IMG/VR virus record: IMGVR_UViG_3300003876_000010
Coordinates: 1-27,289 of that record
DNA: 27,289 nucleotides
Strand: one strand, 5' to 3'
Source of the DNA: a virus
The translations under genes and the position numbers were made by a program. Shown piece by piece: positions 6,539-14,557 of this stretch (the first letter of the stretch is position 1; each line of letters starts with the position of its first letter). The notes beneath the pieces were generated by a model that saw only the letters and a program-made list of their open reading frames with translations, was not told the DNA's origin and did not search any database.

Positions 6539-7668
6539 TATTCGATTTTTCCCGTTATAGGATCATACCTTCTATTCCTCTGCGGGGATGCCGAAGTACT
6601 TGTCTCGCCGCCAAGCCCTAACGCACTTCTCATGGAAGGCCAAAGGTCAGTATAAAACTGCGTCAAGGACGGGACGGTCTTCTTTCCATTTTTTCCTTCA
6701 ACCAGAGGAGCGTCACCTACAGCCTTTGACCTGCCCGCCATATCTTTAGGATATAGCTGTGAGTAGTAAGTGCTTGCTGTCTTCAAGTCTTTATTCTTAC
6801 GAGCCTCACCTCCCGTCAGCCCTCCGTAAAGCTTTTCACCTTTGGAAGCCTTCTCGTAGTCAGCTAACATTCCTGCCCCCTCTTCCCATGTCAACTTCCC
6901 TTCGGCGATTTGACTAGCTATACGGCCTTCCATTGTCGAGGGCGAACCCTTTTCTTTAGGTTTTTGTGACACAACATGCCTTCTCCCTGAGACATTGTTT
7001 ATGTCAACATCGGCACCGTACTTGTCAGTGCCACTTCTAAAGGTTTCCGGTGCCACTTTTGGAGTAGGGGTTATACCTTTGAGTGGCCTTACTGTTCCCT
7101 CGTCCCCTACTTGAGCGTAGCCGAGTTTACCGTCAACTTGCCCCGCCATAGCACCACCAAACTTTTCCTTACCAAAAGCTGTAACGTCCCTCCCTGTCTT
7201 GGCGTAAATGGTTGCGGCGATTAAGTTAAGCCTTGTAAAGTCGGTAGGGTCGAAGCTTTTGGAAGCCCCTTCAATAGAGAAACCGTCAGGGTGAGCATTC
7301 TTCATCGCCTTAAGCCACGGCTGATAGTATTCACTATCGAATATAGGATTTACGTTTTCTTGGGCTTTAGTTATGTACAAATCCTTCCCTTGTTCATCTA
7401 ACGCTCCAAAGTCAACTCCATCGGCTTGGGCGAGGCTCTGAGTTTCAGCGTCAAGCATACTTTTATATTCAACCTCGGCCTGTTTGCCTGTTGTGTAGGC
7501 ATCAGTCATAGCGTCCAAAGACTTTTTTTCATCGAACTTTGCTTGTGAGTCTCGCAACTGCATATACTGCCCTGCGGTTTTCATTCCCGTCTGTATCCCT
7601 GAGGCTAAATCCCCGGCGAAAGACCCTTCGGAAACGTAATCAGGTCTTCTCGGCATTGGCATTGACAT
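6538..7668 (-). CDS. Internal virion/ejection-type protein
   Basis: About 376 residues. An in-frame ATG lies five codons upstream at 7683, but GAGGAG sits at the right distance from the ATG at 7668, so MSMPMPRRPD is taken as the N-terminus. The protein is hydrophilic, rich in Ala, Lys and Gln, with a helical first half (LRDSQAKFDEKKSLDAMTDAY) and no catalytic motif. It lies between a smaller ejection-type protein and the 1215-residue protein, matching the usual series of three ejection proteins of increasing size. Function is from position and composition, not from a recognised family. Confidence 0.6.
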   Translation of the reverse strand: MSMPMPRRPDYVSEGSFAGDLASGIQTGMKTAGQYMQLRDSQAKFDEKKSLDAMTDAYTTGKQAEVEYKSMLDAETQSLAQADGVDFGALDEQGKDLYITKAQENVNPIFDSEYYQPWLKAMKNAHPDGFSIEGASKSFDPTDFTRLNLIAATIYAKTGRDVTAFGKEKFGGAMAGQVDGKLGYAQVGDEGTVRPLKGITPTPKVAPETFRSGTDKYGADVDINNVSGRRHVVSQKPKEKGSPSTMEGRIASQIAEGKLTWEEGAGMLADYEKASKGEKLYGGLTGGEARKNKDLKTASTYYSQLYPKDMAGRSKAVGDAPLVEGKNGKKTVPSLTQFYTDLWPSMRSALGLGGETSTSASPQRNRRYDPITGKIE

Positions 7669-7698
7669 TTTCGTTCTCCTCATTCCTGATGTATCTGC

Positions 7699-8496
7699 TT
7701 ATTTTGCCCAAGAGGGTTTAACCCCGTCCTTAAGCCACCACGACGGACTATTCTGGGCTGAGTTAGGATTGTATGTCGCCCCTCCACTACTCCCGCCACC
7801 TGCTGCAAACGTCTTGCCACCATCTCCGGCATTAGGATCCCAAACAAAAACCCCGTCCGGTGAATACTGTAAATTGGCATAGGGATCGACAGTTTCCTCA
7901 TCATCCTCATCGTCATCGGTAGTAGCGGTGGTAGTTGTTGTGGTCGTGTCACTAATCGGATCAGGGATAGGATTGTCTTTCATCCATTGTGTCCCTGTCG
8001 GCATATCTGGTGAGGCGGCAACGCTTTGAGGTGACCACGAAGGAATAGGGACGCTGGCAAGCCTATAACCAAGATTGGCGTATCGGTCAATTTCATTTGC
8101 CGTAATCGCCGCCCCCCTATCTCTCACAGCGTCCATAGTGGCACCAGAGAAAAGTCCTCGCTTAGCCGCCGCAGTTTGCTGGACTGACCTGATTCCCTGT
8201 TTCATAATGAATTTATAATAAGGAGTCTGCACAATTGAAGACGGATCGTTAAGTAAGTCAACAAGTGACTGTCTACCCACTTGAGCGGCATCTAGTGCCG
8301 GTTTACGGATACCCTTGTCATAGTCATACCGCCGTTGCGACTCTCTAGCCACAGAAGCTCTCTGGTCAGCCGTCAGATAATCATACCCTCCGACAATACC
8401 AGGAACTTCGATATCTTGATACTCGCCGCCACCCGTAGCTTCGAGTGCATCGAGCCTGTCATTAATCGCCGCTATACCATCAATGTCCTCCGCCAT
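7699..8496 (-). CDS. Putative DNA transfer/ejection protein with Thr-Asp linker
   Basis: 265 residues. The segment at about 90-145 (TPYYKFIMKQGIRSVQQTAAAKRGLFSGATMDAV by parts) matches a motif common in phage internal proteins near the tail genes: a helical, alanine-rich stretch around FSGAT followed by NEIDRYANLGYRLA. After this comes a low-complexity linker with a run of threonines and then aspartate/glutamate (TTTTTT, DDDEDDEE), then a Gly/Ser-rich tail. A start at 8496 is supported by GAGAGGG upstream. The middle member of the ejection series is the likely role. Confidence 0.6.
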   Translation of the reverse strand: MAEDIDGIAAINDRLDALEATGGGEYQDIEVPGIVGGYDYLTADQRASVARESQRRYDYDKGIRKPALDAAQVGRQSLVDLLNDPSSIVQTPYYKFIMKQGIRSVQQTAAAKRGLFSGATMDAVRDRGAAITANEIDRYANLGYRLASVPIPSWSPQSVAASPDMPTGTQWMKDNPIPDPISDTTTTTTTATTDDDEDDEETVDPYANLQYSPDGVFVWDPNAGDGGKTFAAGGGSSGGATYNPNSAQNSPSWWLKDGVKPSWAK

Positions 8497-8518
8497 TGTT
8501 CAACCCTCTCTTTCTTTA

Positions 8519-8857
8519 TTATTTAGGCTTGGGGATGCTACCGAAGTCTGGTCTTGGAGGAGGCGCAGTCATTCTATAAGTCCTCGGCCCTACAGATTTA
8601 CCGTACCTAGCCACCAACCCAAGAGAGTTCATTCTCAGGTTTGCGGCGTTCGTCACCCACTGATTAACACGGTCAACAGCGGCAGTCTCATACTGATACT
8701 TGTCGTCCATTTCCTTGTAGGCCATTTGATAATCCCACATAGCTTTATTAGCTCTATTGGTTCTTTTTGCAGCACCTCTTTGTGCGTTGCTAGAAAAAAG
8801 ACTTGCCATTGCGGAGCCAGCCACGCTCCAAGCAAACATTGCCGTAGGGGTTGCCAT
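8519..8857 (-). CDS. Small internal virion protein
   Basis: 112 residues. The hydrophobic, small-residue N-terminus (MATPTAMFAWSVAGSAMASLF) precedes a long amphipathic helix (RGAAKRTNRANKAMWDYQMAYKEM) and a proline-rich tail (APPPRPDFGSIPKPK). This layout resembles the smallest ejection proteins of T7-type phages (T7 gp14 is longer). It is the first of four consecutive genes that look like virion interior components. The assignment rests on layout and context. Confidence 0.55.
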   Translation of the reverse strand: MATPTAMFAWSVAGSAMASLFSSNAQRGAAKRTNRANKAMWDYQMAYKEMDDKYQYETAAVDRVNQWVTNAANLRMNSLGLVARYGKSVGPRTYRMTAPPPRPDFGSIPKPK

Positions 8858-8858
8858 A

Positions 8859-9338
8859 TTAGTCTCCTATCCGTTTAATCATTTTAACATTCGCAACCCG
8901 AAAGCCCATCCCTTCAAGTCTCGCCACATTCTCAAGTGCAACCTCCCCTTGAAGCAAAGAAGACCTGCCTTTCGCCCACTCAACACCTTTTGCGGTGAGA
9001 AGCATAAACGCATCGGTCTGCCGATAATTACGGTCAACATATATCCAATCCAGATTGACCACCAGCTCCTTTACTGCACAAACATGCCCCCTTAAACTTC
9101 CCGTGGTGAAACCTATAGGGAATGGGTCATCTTCCTCAAAGCACACAAAGGCAAAAGCTTCGCTGGGATACTCAAACATTTTAGCCAAGTGGATCATGAA
9201 CTTCGTTCGTTCCTCTTCATCAAACTCATGGAAAGGAATCTTTCTCTCCTCCATGAGCCTTGCCCACATCCTGCCCACGGCAGGAATGTCGTCCATTGTC
9301 ATTTTACGACAAATCACTTTTATATTCTTATCGCACAT
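8859..9338 (-). CDS. GNAT-family N-acetyltransferase
   Basis: 159 residues. The fold signature is present: N-terminal strand and helix (IKVICRKMTMDDIPAVGRMW), central strands ending in ELVVNLDWIYV, the helix that follows, and a final strand with a GF near FRVANVKMIKRI. The acetyl-CoA pyrophosphate loop, normally Q/R-x-x-G-x-G/A, reads RNYRQTDAF here, so it lacks the usual glycines; catalysis may be weak or altered. The gene lies within the virion genes, overlapping the upstream gene by 19 bases, which suggests co-expression late. The substrate is unknown; modification of a virion or host protein is possible. Confidence 0.7.
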   Translation of the reverse strand: MCDKNIKVICRKMTMDDIPAVGRMWARLMEERKIPFHEFDEEERTKFMIHLAKMFEYPSEAFAFVCFEEDDPFPIGFTTGSLRGHVCAVKELVVNLDWIYVDRNYRQTDAFMLLTAKGVEWAKGRSSLLQGEVALENVARLEGMGFRVANVKMIKRIGD

Positions 9339-9703
9339 ACTCTGTAATTCTCCTCCGCAGGATTTATGCTACCTGCCGAATGGTTCCTGAAATTAAACTT
9401 AACGTATCCATTAACCTCAACCCTCGGATTAATTATGTCCAAGTCAGCATCATGCGTAGGCTTATTTATGAAAATTATATCTTCTGTCGTTATTGTTGGC
9501 AAAGATAAAGTCTCTGTTGTCTCGCTCCCTGCCGGAACGGGTGAAGGATTAAGCTCAACCTCAAACCTTTGAATTCTAGGCACCAGCTTAACAAGTTTTT
9601 GAAGCCACCTAAAAAGCCTCCCATTCATTGCGTTAATCATTCGCCCATCTTCGTCAACCTCTAATGGTCCCGTATTAGGTGGCGGTTCCATAGCTGTAGA
9701 CAT
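9320..9703 (-). CDS. Hypothetical tail-associated protein
   Basis: 127 residues. The N-terminus is proline-rich and polar (MEPPPNTGPLEVDEDG), followed by a helix (GRLFRWLQKLVKLV) and a beta-rich C-terminal half (TTEDIIFINKPTHDADLDI, NGYVKFNFRNHSAG) that looks like a small beta-sandwich. It is adjacent to the gp10-like gene, sharing the junction base, and probably is a minor tail component. No family recognised. Confidence 0.6.
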   Translation of the reverse strand: MSTAMEPPPNTGPLEVDEDGRMINAMNGRLFRWLQKLVKLVPRIQRFEVELNPSPVPAGSETTETLSLPTITTEDIIFINKPTHDADLDIINPRVEVNGYVKFNFRNHSAGSINPAEENYRVCAIRI

Positions 9704-11139
9704 TATGACCTCCCCCCTAAACCTTCTACGGCTTTCTTAGATAAAACCCTTGCCGACCCTAACCTTGCCCACTTAATCATCGTCTTGTTTTCGCCTATCT
9801 TCCCCATAGAGCGAGATGTCTTGGTGCCGAAAGTTTTACAGGCATCGTTTGAATACCGCATCATAAGTTGCGGATCAGACCCTTGACCGTTGGCGAGTGC
9901 TGTTCCCGGCTCAAAGTCCACACGAAGAGACTCTACCGCCATCTTCCTTACCCCATCGCTCAGGTCAATGACAGCCTCCCCACCCAATAAAACTGCGTTG
10001 ATAGGATCAGATATACTTATTTCAAAACCTCGCATTGTTCCGGGAATTAACATCCTGCGCTTTCTTATTATAGCTTCGCCATTATCCAGGTATGTCTCTT
10101 CATCAAGCGTGTAAAAATTAGAGTTTTCAAAATCCCCAACTATATGTTTGCCTTTAAAGAAAATATGCCCCTTAGCTCGGTGCCTGTTCGAACCGCTTTT
10201 GCGCTCATGCCACGCCCCAGTGGTTACGTCATAGCACCACGTCCTTTCGGCCGTTGGAAAAGTTATTACATAAAACTCATGCCCCGACTGGCTATAGTAA
10301 TATGCCTCCGCATCCGACACCGTAGTGAATTGCCCCATCTCCCATTCAATATTAGCGTTAGATATTCTTTGAGGATTAGTAGACGAAACCTTAACTATTT
10401 CATATCCGCCAGAACTGCTATGGGCAAGCATGAAACCCATATTAGGAGCCGTAACTATTGAGTCGGGTGCCGGAGAACCTTGCTCTAGCACTGGCATGTC
10501 GTAAGGTTGCCACGGAAAATTTGTCCCTGCATTATAATACTGCTCTACCGTACTTTCTCCCACTAAAAGAACCGCACCCTGGTACCAGACCGCCCTTACA
10601 AGGTTGTCCGCCTTTTTTTCAGCCGTAGCGAAATTTGAAGCTACTATGGTCGTAGGGTCGTCTACCTCGGAAACGAAGAATTTCCCCGTTCCTTTTTGTG
10701 TAAAAATATAATACTGGTCGCACCACATAATACTTGAAGGCTCACCGTAAGGGGGAGCTACTTGTTTAGTCAGCGTTGAGCCATCCCATACATAAGCATA
10801 AGAGCCGTCAACGACAACAATATGAGAAAAACCAGAGGCCATATATGTAGACCCCTTAGATGTCTCAAGGGTTCCTCTGACTGTCCCCGCACCATTAACA
10901 TCTATGCTTACGAGCTTGTCACCACTAACAAAAAAAGCTTCACCCTGAAATTCAACCGCATCGTTGTTTGTCCGGCAAGGACCGGAGCCGAGCTTCATAT
11001 AATATTTTAAACCCGGCGTAGGGTACAAAGCCCCCTCCTTGTCATATATCCAATTTTCACATAGCTGGTCATTAACGTATTTCGACCGAGAAGAAACCAT
11101 CCCTCCCACAACCTGCACTGGTATTTTACGCCTAGCCAT
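9703..11139 (-). CDS. Tail accessory/DNA stabilisation protein, P22 gp10-like
   Basis: 478 residues, near P22 gp10 length (472). The N-terminal VQVVGGMVSSRSKYVNDQLCENW and the propeller-like repeats with WDG, GEST and a CYDVTTGAWHER motif near residue 305 are characteristic of the P22 gp10 family of packaged-DNA stabilisation proteins. In P22, gp10 binds below gp4 and helps plug the portal after packaging. The presence of gp4-like, portal and terminase relatives in the same operon supports this. It overlaps the upstream gene by eight bases. Family call is fairly firm; details of its position in this virion are inferred. Confidence 0.8.
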   Translation of the reverse strand: MARRKIPVQVVGGMVSSRSKYVNDQLCENWIYDKEGALYPTPGLKYYMKLGSGPCRTNNDAVEFQGEAFFVSGDKLVSIDVNGAGTVRGTLETSKGSTYMASGFSHIVVVDGSYAYVWDGSTLTKQVAPPYGEPSSIMWCDQYYIFTQKGTGKFFVSEVDDPTTIVASNFATAEKKADNLVRAVWYQGAVLLVGESTVEQYYNAGTNFPWQPYDMPVLEQGSPAPDSIVTAPNMGFMLAHSSSGGYEIVKVSSTNPQRISNANIEWEMGQFTTVSDAEAYYYSQSGHEFYVITFPTAERTWCYDVTTGAWHERKSGSNRHRAKGHIFFKGKHIVGDFENSNFYTLDEETYLDNGEAIIRKRRMLIPGTMRGFEISISDPINAVLLGGEAVIDLSDGVRKMAVESLRVDFEPGTALANGQGSDPQLMMRYSNDACKTFGTKTSRSMGKIGENKTMIKWARLGSARVLSKKAVEGLGGRS

Positions 11140-11512
11140 TAGTTACATACTCCACCGTATATAAAATCTCAACAAAGCCTGTCTGTGACCCCGCATTATA
11201 TGTGAACTTAAAAAGAGCTACATGCTCCTCAGAAGATCCGCTCGTATTGGCGACTAATGAGGTATCCTCCTCTTGAACAAGCCACGTCACCAGCCCGTCA
11301 GAATCCACCGTGACATTGTTGGCGTTTTTAACGTCCTGCCCATCCCGATTGTTTATTATTGTCGAAGGAGCTTTGCCGAGATAGTGAGTTAGAATTAACG
11401 CAGTTAAGTCAGCAACAGCTAGCCCTTCGCCTGTTTCCTTTTTAAGTTTAAACTTAATGGTGAATGTCGAATTGGCTGGGATGCCTATGTTAATAATATG
11501 TCTTATGCTCAT
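11132..11512 (-). CDS. Small tail/baseplate-like structural protein
   Basis: 126 residues, beta-rich. The central text (IINNRDGQDVKN, then NANNVTVDSDGLVTWLVQEEDTSLV) follows a pattern seen in small phage tail proteins that sit beside fibre genes. The N-terminus is strand-like (STFTIKFKLKKETG), and the C-terminus ends in alternating strands. There is no catalytic motif. A role as a structural adaptor in the tail is inferred from this and from its place between the gp10-like and adhesin-like genes. Confidence 0.6.
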   Translation of the reverse strand: MSIRHIINIGIPANSTFTIKFKLKKETGEGLAVADLTALILTHYLGKAPSTIINNRDGQDVKNANNVTVDSDGLVTWLVQEEDTSLVANTSGSSEEHVALFKFTYNAGSQTGFVEILYTVEYVTNG

Positions 11513-11515
11513 ACT

Positions 11516-11722
11516 TTATCCTATAGCCATAATTTTAATTCCAGAAGGCAAAGTCGCCCCTACCTTGACAACGGAAGGTACCTCTGCCTTTACCCCTAAA
11601 GCTATCACAGTTCCAAAAGTTGTCGATATCCCCGTCAAGCTCAAGCCTCTAGTAACAATATACTTCAAGGAACCAGGACTAAAACCTATACCCCATCGCC
11701 CAAGCAGATGTTTAGTAGCCAT
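11516..11722 (-). CDS. Small conserved phage protein
   Basis: 68 residues, starting at an ATG overlapping the upstream stop. The N-terminal LGRWGIGFSPGSLKYIVTRGL is a recurring opening of small proteins in phage tail clusters, as I recall it. The remainder is alternating Val/Ile/Thr and small residues, suggesting strands. Basic and hydrophobic overall, but no clear transmembrane segment. Function unknown. Confidence 0.6.
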   Translation of the reverse strand: MATKHLLGRWGIGFSPGSLKYIVTRGLSLTGISTTFGTVIALGVKAEVPSVVKVGATLPSGIKIMAIG

Positions 11723-11916
11723 TAAGTATTCCTTGTTATGGACGTAGGATTGCTGGCATCATCGAAGGTGAGCGTCATAGCCGTTGTCGCTTGGTCAAGT
11801 TTCTTTGTAGTGCCGGTTGTTCCACTTGTGGACATTTCCAACAATATTGACAGCATCATAAATAGAGATTGCTCTATTGTCGGAGCCACCCCTTTGGAGG
11901 CGTAGCTCTCCGTCAT
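11722..11916 (-). CDS. C-terminal fragment of a frameshifted tail protein
   Basis: From the ATG at 11916 this encodes 64 residues (TESYASKGVAPTIEQSLFMM, then KKLDQATTAMTLTFDDASNPTSITR). This is a familiar C-terminal domain of phage tail proteins, normally the end of a longer chain. The same frame upstream of the ATG, back to about 12028, also reads as protein (LETRLTAARAAKLDNLDAL), a typical linker before this domain, and is closed only by a TGA at 12030-12028. The upstream gene (11999-12328) would join it with a single +1 shift. AAGGA eight bases before the ATG could let this piece be translated alone. It may be a natural split, a programmed shift or a base-calling error. Confidence 0.6.
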   Translation of the reverse strand: MTESYASKGVAPTIEQSLFMMLSILLEMSTSGTTGTTKKLDQATTAMTLTFDDASNPTSITRNT

Positions 11917-11998
11917 GGACGTTGTCCTTATTGTTGATATGAGTGCATCTAAGTTGTCCAGCTTCGCCGCCCTTGCCGCCGTGAGCCTTGTTTCAAGG

Positions 11999-12328
11999 TC
12001 ATCGACCAGGGCAGACAGAGTTGTCTGTCACAGTTTTTATGGCATCGTTTTCCGTTGTATAAATAACAACTGGGTCTATAGCCACATCGCTAGTCGAGCT
12101 AGAGGCTGACGTTATTACGAGGTCAGCATTGGTTTCGGCCTGAGTGTTGTCAAACGTGTAACAGCCAGAGCCTACCTCTGTCGGGTTCACGTCGTTGGTT
12201 GATGCCTGCGCCCCGCCATCCTTGCTTATTTTTGCCGTGATATTCGCCGCATCCCCTACCCGTGGAATATCCAAAACTGTGTCGTGGGCGTAAATGACCG
12301 TTTTTTGGCTGACCTTATTTTTATACAT
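11999..12328 (-). CDS. Tail/adhesin-associated protein, N-terminal part (frameshifted)
   Basis: 109 residues from the ATG at 12328, which has GAAGGAG six bases upstream; an in-frame TTG at 12400 is less likely. The text (YKNKVSQKTVIYAHDT, VGDAANITAKISKDGGAQ, NPTEVGSGCYTFD, AETNADLVITSASSST) is a well-known phage tail-cluster domain. After VIYTTENDAIKTV the frame ends in an uncharacteristic tail (SVCPGR) at 11999. The natural continuation is found in the +1 frame and leads into the fragment at 11722-11916. As one gene it would be about 200 residues. Confidence 0.7.
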   Translation of the reverse strand: MYKNKVSQKTVIYAHDTVLDIPRVGDAANITAKISKDGGAQASTNDVNPTEVGSGCYTFDNTQAETNADLVITSASSSTSDVAIDPVVIYTTENDAIKTVTDNSVCPGR

Positions 12329-12962
12329 AACGGCTCCTTCGTGATTGTATTCCGTGACCGTGAGTTTGAATTCGGGGGCGACGAACTGCCGAGTCCCCAA
12401 CCACTAAATCCTCTGCATCAAAACGTGTGCAACGAGAAGATCCGCTATCGCTCCGTCCGTACATAGCATGTTTATTTACGGCGGAAACAGAACTGTCCGT
12501 TCCAGTTGAAACGCTCACACCGTCAATCCAAAATTCCCATGAGGTGCCATTCATTTGGAGCTTTATGTCGTAGTAGGTTGAGGCAGAAAACCCAGACTTA
12601 TTTCCGCTATCGAGCAGAGTCCACGAGCCTGAAACAATTTTATATAATTTCCAAGCATCGCTACCTTGTAGCCAAGCAACGTATCCGTCAGTTGAATTTT
12701 TTCTAACACAAACACCTATCCTCTCCCCCGTCGCTGTACTCCCAGTTTTGCCGTTTGTACTAGCCCAGTAGTCAGCAGATGCTGGAGTTTCATCTCCCGG
12801 GGCGTAATAAGACCCGCCAGTCACCGTAAGCTCATTGGTTGCGCCCAGAACATCGAATTGTGCGGTAGTCTCTCCACTCCACCCACCACCAGAATCGGAA
12901 ATATGATTTTCTAGCGGAGTGTCTGATGCTTCTGTGAATGTATCTGTTTTTATGACGGCCAT
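12321..12962 (-). CDS. Concanavalin/LamG-like lectin-fold tail protein
   Basis: 213 residues. The pattern (MAVIKTDTFTEASDTPLENH, GGWSG, VCVRKNSTDGYVAWL, WKLYKIVSGSWTLLDSG, YYDIKLQMNGTSWEFWIDGV, CTRFDAEDLVVGD) is that of jelly-roll LamG/concanavalin-like phage domains that coat or decorate tails and may bind glycans. The last 20 residues are unusually rich in Arg and His (RRPRIQTHGHGIQSRRSRYV) and lie partly over the start region of the next gene. Host-surface binding is inferred. The start ATG abuts the stop of the upstream gene. Confidence 0.7.
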   Translation of the reverse strand: MAVIKTDTFTEASDTPLENHISDSGGGWSGETTAQFDVLGATNELTVTGGSYYAPGDETPASADYWASTNGKTGSTATGERIGVCVRKNSTDGYVAWLQGSDAWKLYKIVSGSWTLLDSGNKSGFSASTYYDIKLQMNGTSWEFWIDGVSVSTGTDSSVSAVNKHAMYGRSDSGSSRCTRFDAEDLVVGDSAVRRPRIQTHGHGIQSRRSRYV

Positions 12963-13288
12963 TATTTGTAATTCCTGTCCAGATGTTTAGCAACTAAATT
13001 TGCCAATGCTTTTTCAGAAGCCTTCTCCGGCAAGTTTGGAAGTTTTGAAACGTCCACCCCTTTACCATTCAAATTGTCTCTGACCTCCTGAGTAGCAGAT
13101 AATCGTTTCACACCAACACCTGTATAGTTTTCTTCTGTTTTGCCTTTCACCAAGCACCATGAAAATTTAGGAGACCCGTCCAGATTGGATGGAATTAGAC
13201 ACGAACCATACGGGCTGATATCTGCACGATAAGGGTTATCCTCCGTACCATCTCCAATAACGTTGGCTATGAGATATTTATCCGCCAT
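12962..13288 (-). CDS. Hypothetical protein
   Basis: 108 residues. The opening (DKYLIANVIGDGTEDNPYRADIS) resembles the start of small phage proteins beside tail genes. The centre has SWCLVKGKTEENYTGVGVKRL, and the C-terminus is helical and basic (EKALANLVAKHLDRNYK). No family is recognised. It is packed between a DUF1353 gene and the LamG-like gene with no spacing, so it is part of the same tail or lysis block. Confidence 0.6.
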   Translation of the reverse strand: MADKYLIANVIGDGTEDNPYRADISPYGSCLIPSNLDGSPKFSWCLVKGKTEENYTGVGVKRLSATQEVRDNLNGKGVDVSKLPNLPEKASEKALANLVAKHLDRNYK

Positions 13289-13726
13289 CTATTTTCCCTT
13301 TTCCCATGAAGACCAACCGAACATACGAACAGCCCAGTAAGCTAATGTCCTGCGAATTTTAGTGACTCCTGCTTGTGCCATCATTTTCAAAAACAAATTG
13401 TCTGCCTCTTTTCTCGAAAACTGGTATAACGAGTTTGTCCATTGCCCATTTATCATGCGTGCATAGCTGTCGGACGGCAATATTCCGCCGTATTTATAAA
13501 TAAAATCATGAACCAACGCACCAGCTCGGTGCAAGCCATCGGGTGTCATACCTATAAAAGTCCATGCACCTCTAGGAACGCTTGCTCCGTCATATTCAAA
13601 ACCTGACGGAACATATATTCTTTTTCGCGACGCTTCACCTAACCATCCATAAACATATCCCTCCTTAAGCAAATATTTTCTGCGGCCTATCGGAACTATT
13701 ATCGGCTGTTTAAGTTTAGTAAGCAT
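13289..13726 (-). CDS. DUF1353 family protein
   Basis: 145 residues. The family signature is clear: VPSGFEYDGASVPRGAW (residues about 39-55), then GLHRAGALVHDFIYKYGG, followed by a helical part with RKEADNLFLKMMAQAGV. DUF1353 members are common in tailed phages near tail and lysis genes; the function is not established. The conserved aspartate in the first motif and the HD pair in the second are retained, so a metal-dependent activity is possible but unproven. Confidence 0.8.
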   Translation of the reverse strand: MLTKLKQPIIVPIGRRKYLLKEGYVYGWLGEASRKRIYVPSGFEYDGASVPRGAWTFIGMTPDGLHRAGALVHDFIYKYGGILPSDSYARMINGQWTNSLYQFSRKEADNLFLKMMAQAGVTKIRRTLAYWAVRMFGWSSWEKGK

Positions 13727-13731
13727 AAATA

Positions 13732-14172
13732 CTACTCAAAATTAAAATCATATGAATTAGATGTTTTAGTAGTGTTATCTCTCAAGCGTACTTGATATTT
13801 TGTTTCTCCTTCTGCCTCAATATCAAATGAAATTTGACGTTCAGCAGTGGCAAATAACACATTATCATTCTCCATAAATTCATACACCGTACCTGCCTCA
13901 TCAGCACCAGCATAGTATGCCGTCCACGATGCCTGTGCGTAATACGTGGAGACTTCATCAATAGTGTTTGTACTCACTGCCATCGTTAGCACCATCTCTT
14001 TGGCAGAACCCTCATTCGCTCCTACTATCGTGGTGTTATAGCTATTGGTAATGCTCGAACCAGCTGGGGACAGCTCACCACACCCTGAAAGAAATATCGC
14101 CGCCAGCACTATTAATACCATCGGCACTATTACCGGAAGCATCCGAACAACACTATCAATAAAATCGCGCAT
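13732..14172 (-). CDS. Predicted phage-encoded lipoprotein
   Basis: 146 residues. A long N-terminal hydrophobic segment (MLPVIVPMVLIVLAAIFLSGC) ends in a lipobox LSGC, followed by G-E-L-S, which lacks the inner-membrane retention Asp at +2 and so suggests sorting to the outer membrane. The mature part is beta-rich and polar with a repeated Tyr-Ala pattern (STYYAQASWTAYYAG). It could be a superinfection-exclusion lipoprotein or a lysis accessory. It is longer than typical Rz1 proteins and lacks their proline richness. Localisation is well supported, role unknown. Confidence 0.65.
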   Translation of the reverse strand: MRDFIDSVVRMLPVIVPMVLIVLAAIFLSGCGELSPAGSSITNSYNTTIVGANEGSAKEMVLTMAVSTNTIDEVSTYYAQASWTAYYAGADEAGTVYEFMENDNVLFATAERQISFDIEAEGETKYQVRLRDNTTKTSNSYDFNFE

Positions 14173-14182
14173 GAATTATCTC

Positions 14183-14548
14183 CTACGGTATCGTTACGGT
14201 TATTATCGTCAGACCTGCGGGGGCATTGGGCTGTATCAAAATGGTCTTTGAAGCTTCGTTTGAATCCGCACTCACGGCACCCTTATAAACAGAAGTAACA
14301 ACAAAATAATACGTACCAGTAGAGAGTCCTGGAACCGTGTAGGTTCCTGCGCCGTCATCAACTGGCACATTGCCTATCAGTTCGTATGGACCTCCACTCA
14401 CGGATGCCTGATAGACGTTCACGCTATCAACAACTATAGGATTGTTACCAACATCTGTAGTTGCGTTCTCCCAACTCAAAGTGACACTCGCCGCAAAAGC
14501 GGGCAGAGCATAAGCAAGTAACATCAAAGCCAAAAATATACGTTTCAT
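14183..14548 (-). CDS. Secreted fibronectin type III-like protein
   Basis: 121 residues. A classic signal peptide (MKRIFLALMLLAYALPAFA) is followed by one FN3-like domain: SVTLSWENATTDVG, VNVYQASVSGGPYELIG, VPGLSTGTYYFVVTSVY, DSNEASKTI. FN3 domains are common on phage tails, but a free, exported single-domain form is unusual for a structural gene. It sits between the lysin and the lipoprotein, so a role in the host envelope during lysis or exclusion is possible. Confidence 0.65.
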   Translation of the reverse strand: MKRIFLALMLLAYALPAFAASVTLSWENATTDVGNNPIVVDSVNVYQASVSGGPYELIGNVPVDDGAGTYTVPGLSTGTYYFVVTSVYKGAVSADSNEASKTILIQPNAPAGLTIITVTIP

Positions 14549-14557
14549 TTTTTTATC

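Noticed and set aside
11999-12001. RF2-type programmed +1 shift at the CGA-TGA-C stop
   Set aside because: The residues just before this stop (SVCPGR) do not look like the domain, so the shift more likely lies further upstream, and CGA is not a good slippery codon.
12321-12400. Possible frameshift at the G4 run near 12395-12398 joining the LamG-like gene to the next frame
   Set aside because: The next gene has its own ATG at 12328 with GAAGGAG at good spacing and its N-terminus matches the expected start of that family, so an ordinary short overlap explains it. The Arg/His-rich C-tail of the LamG-like protein remains slightly odd.
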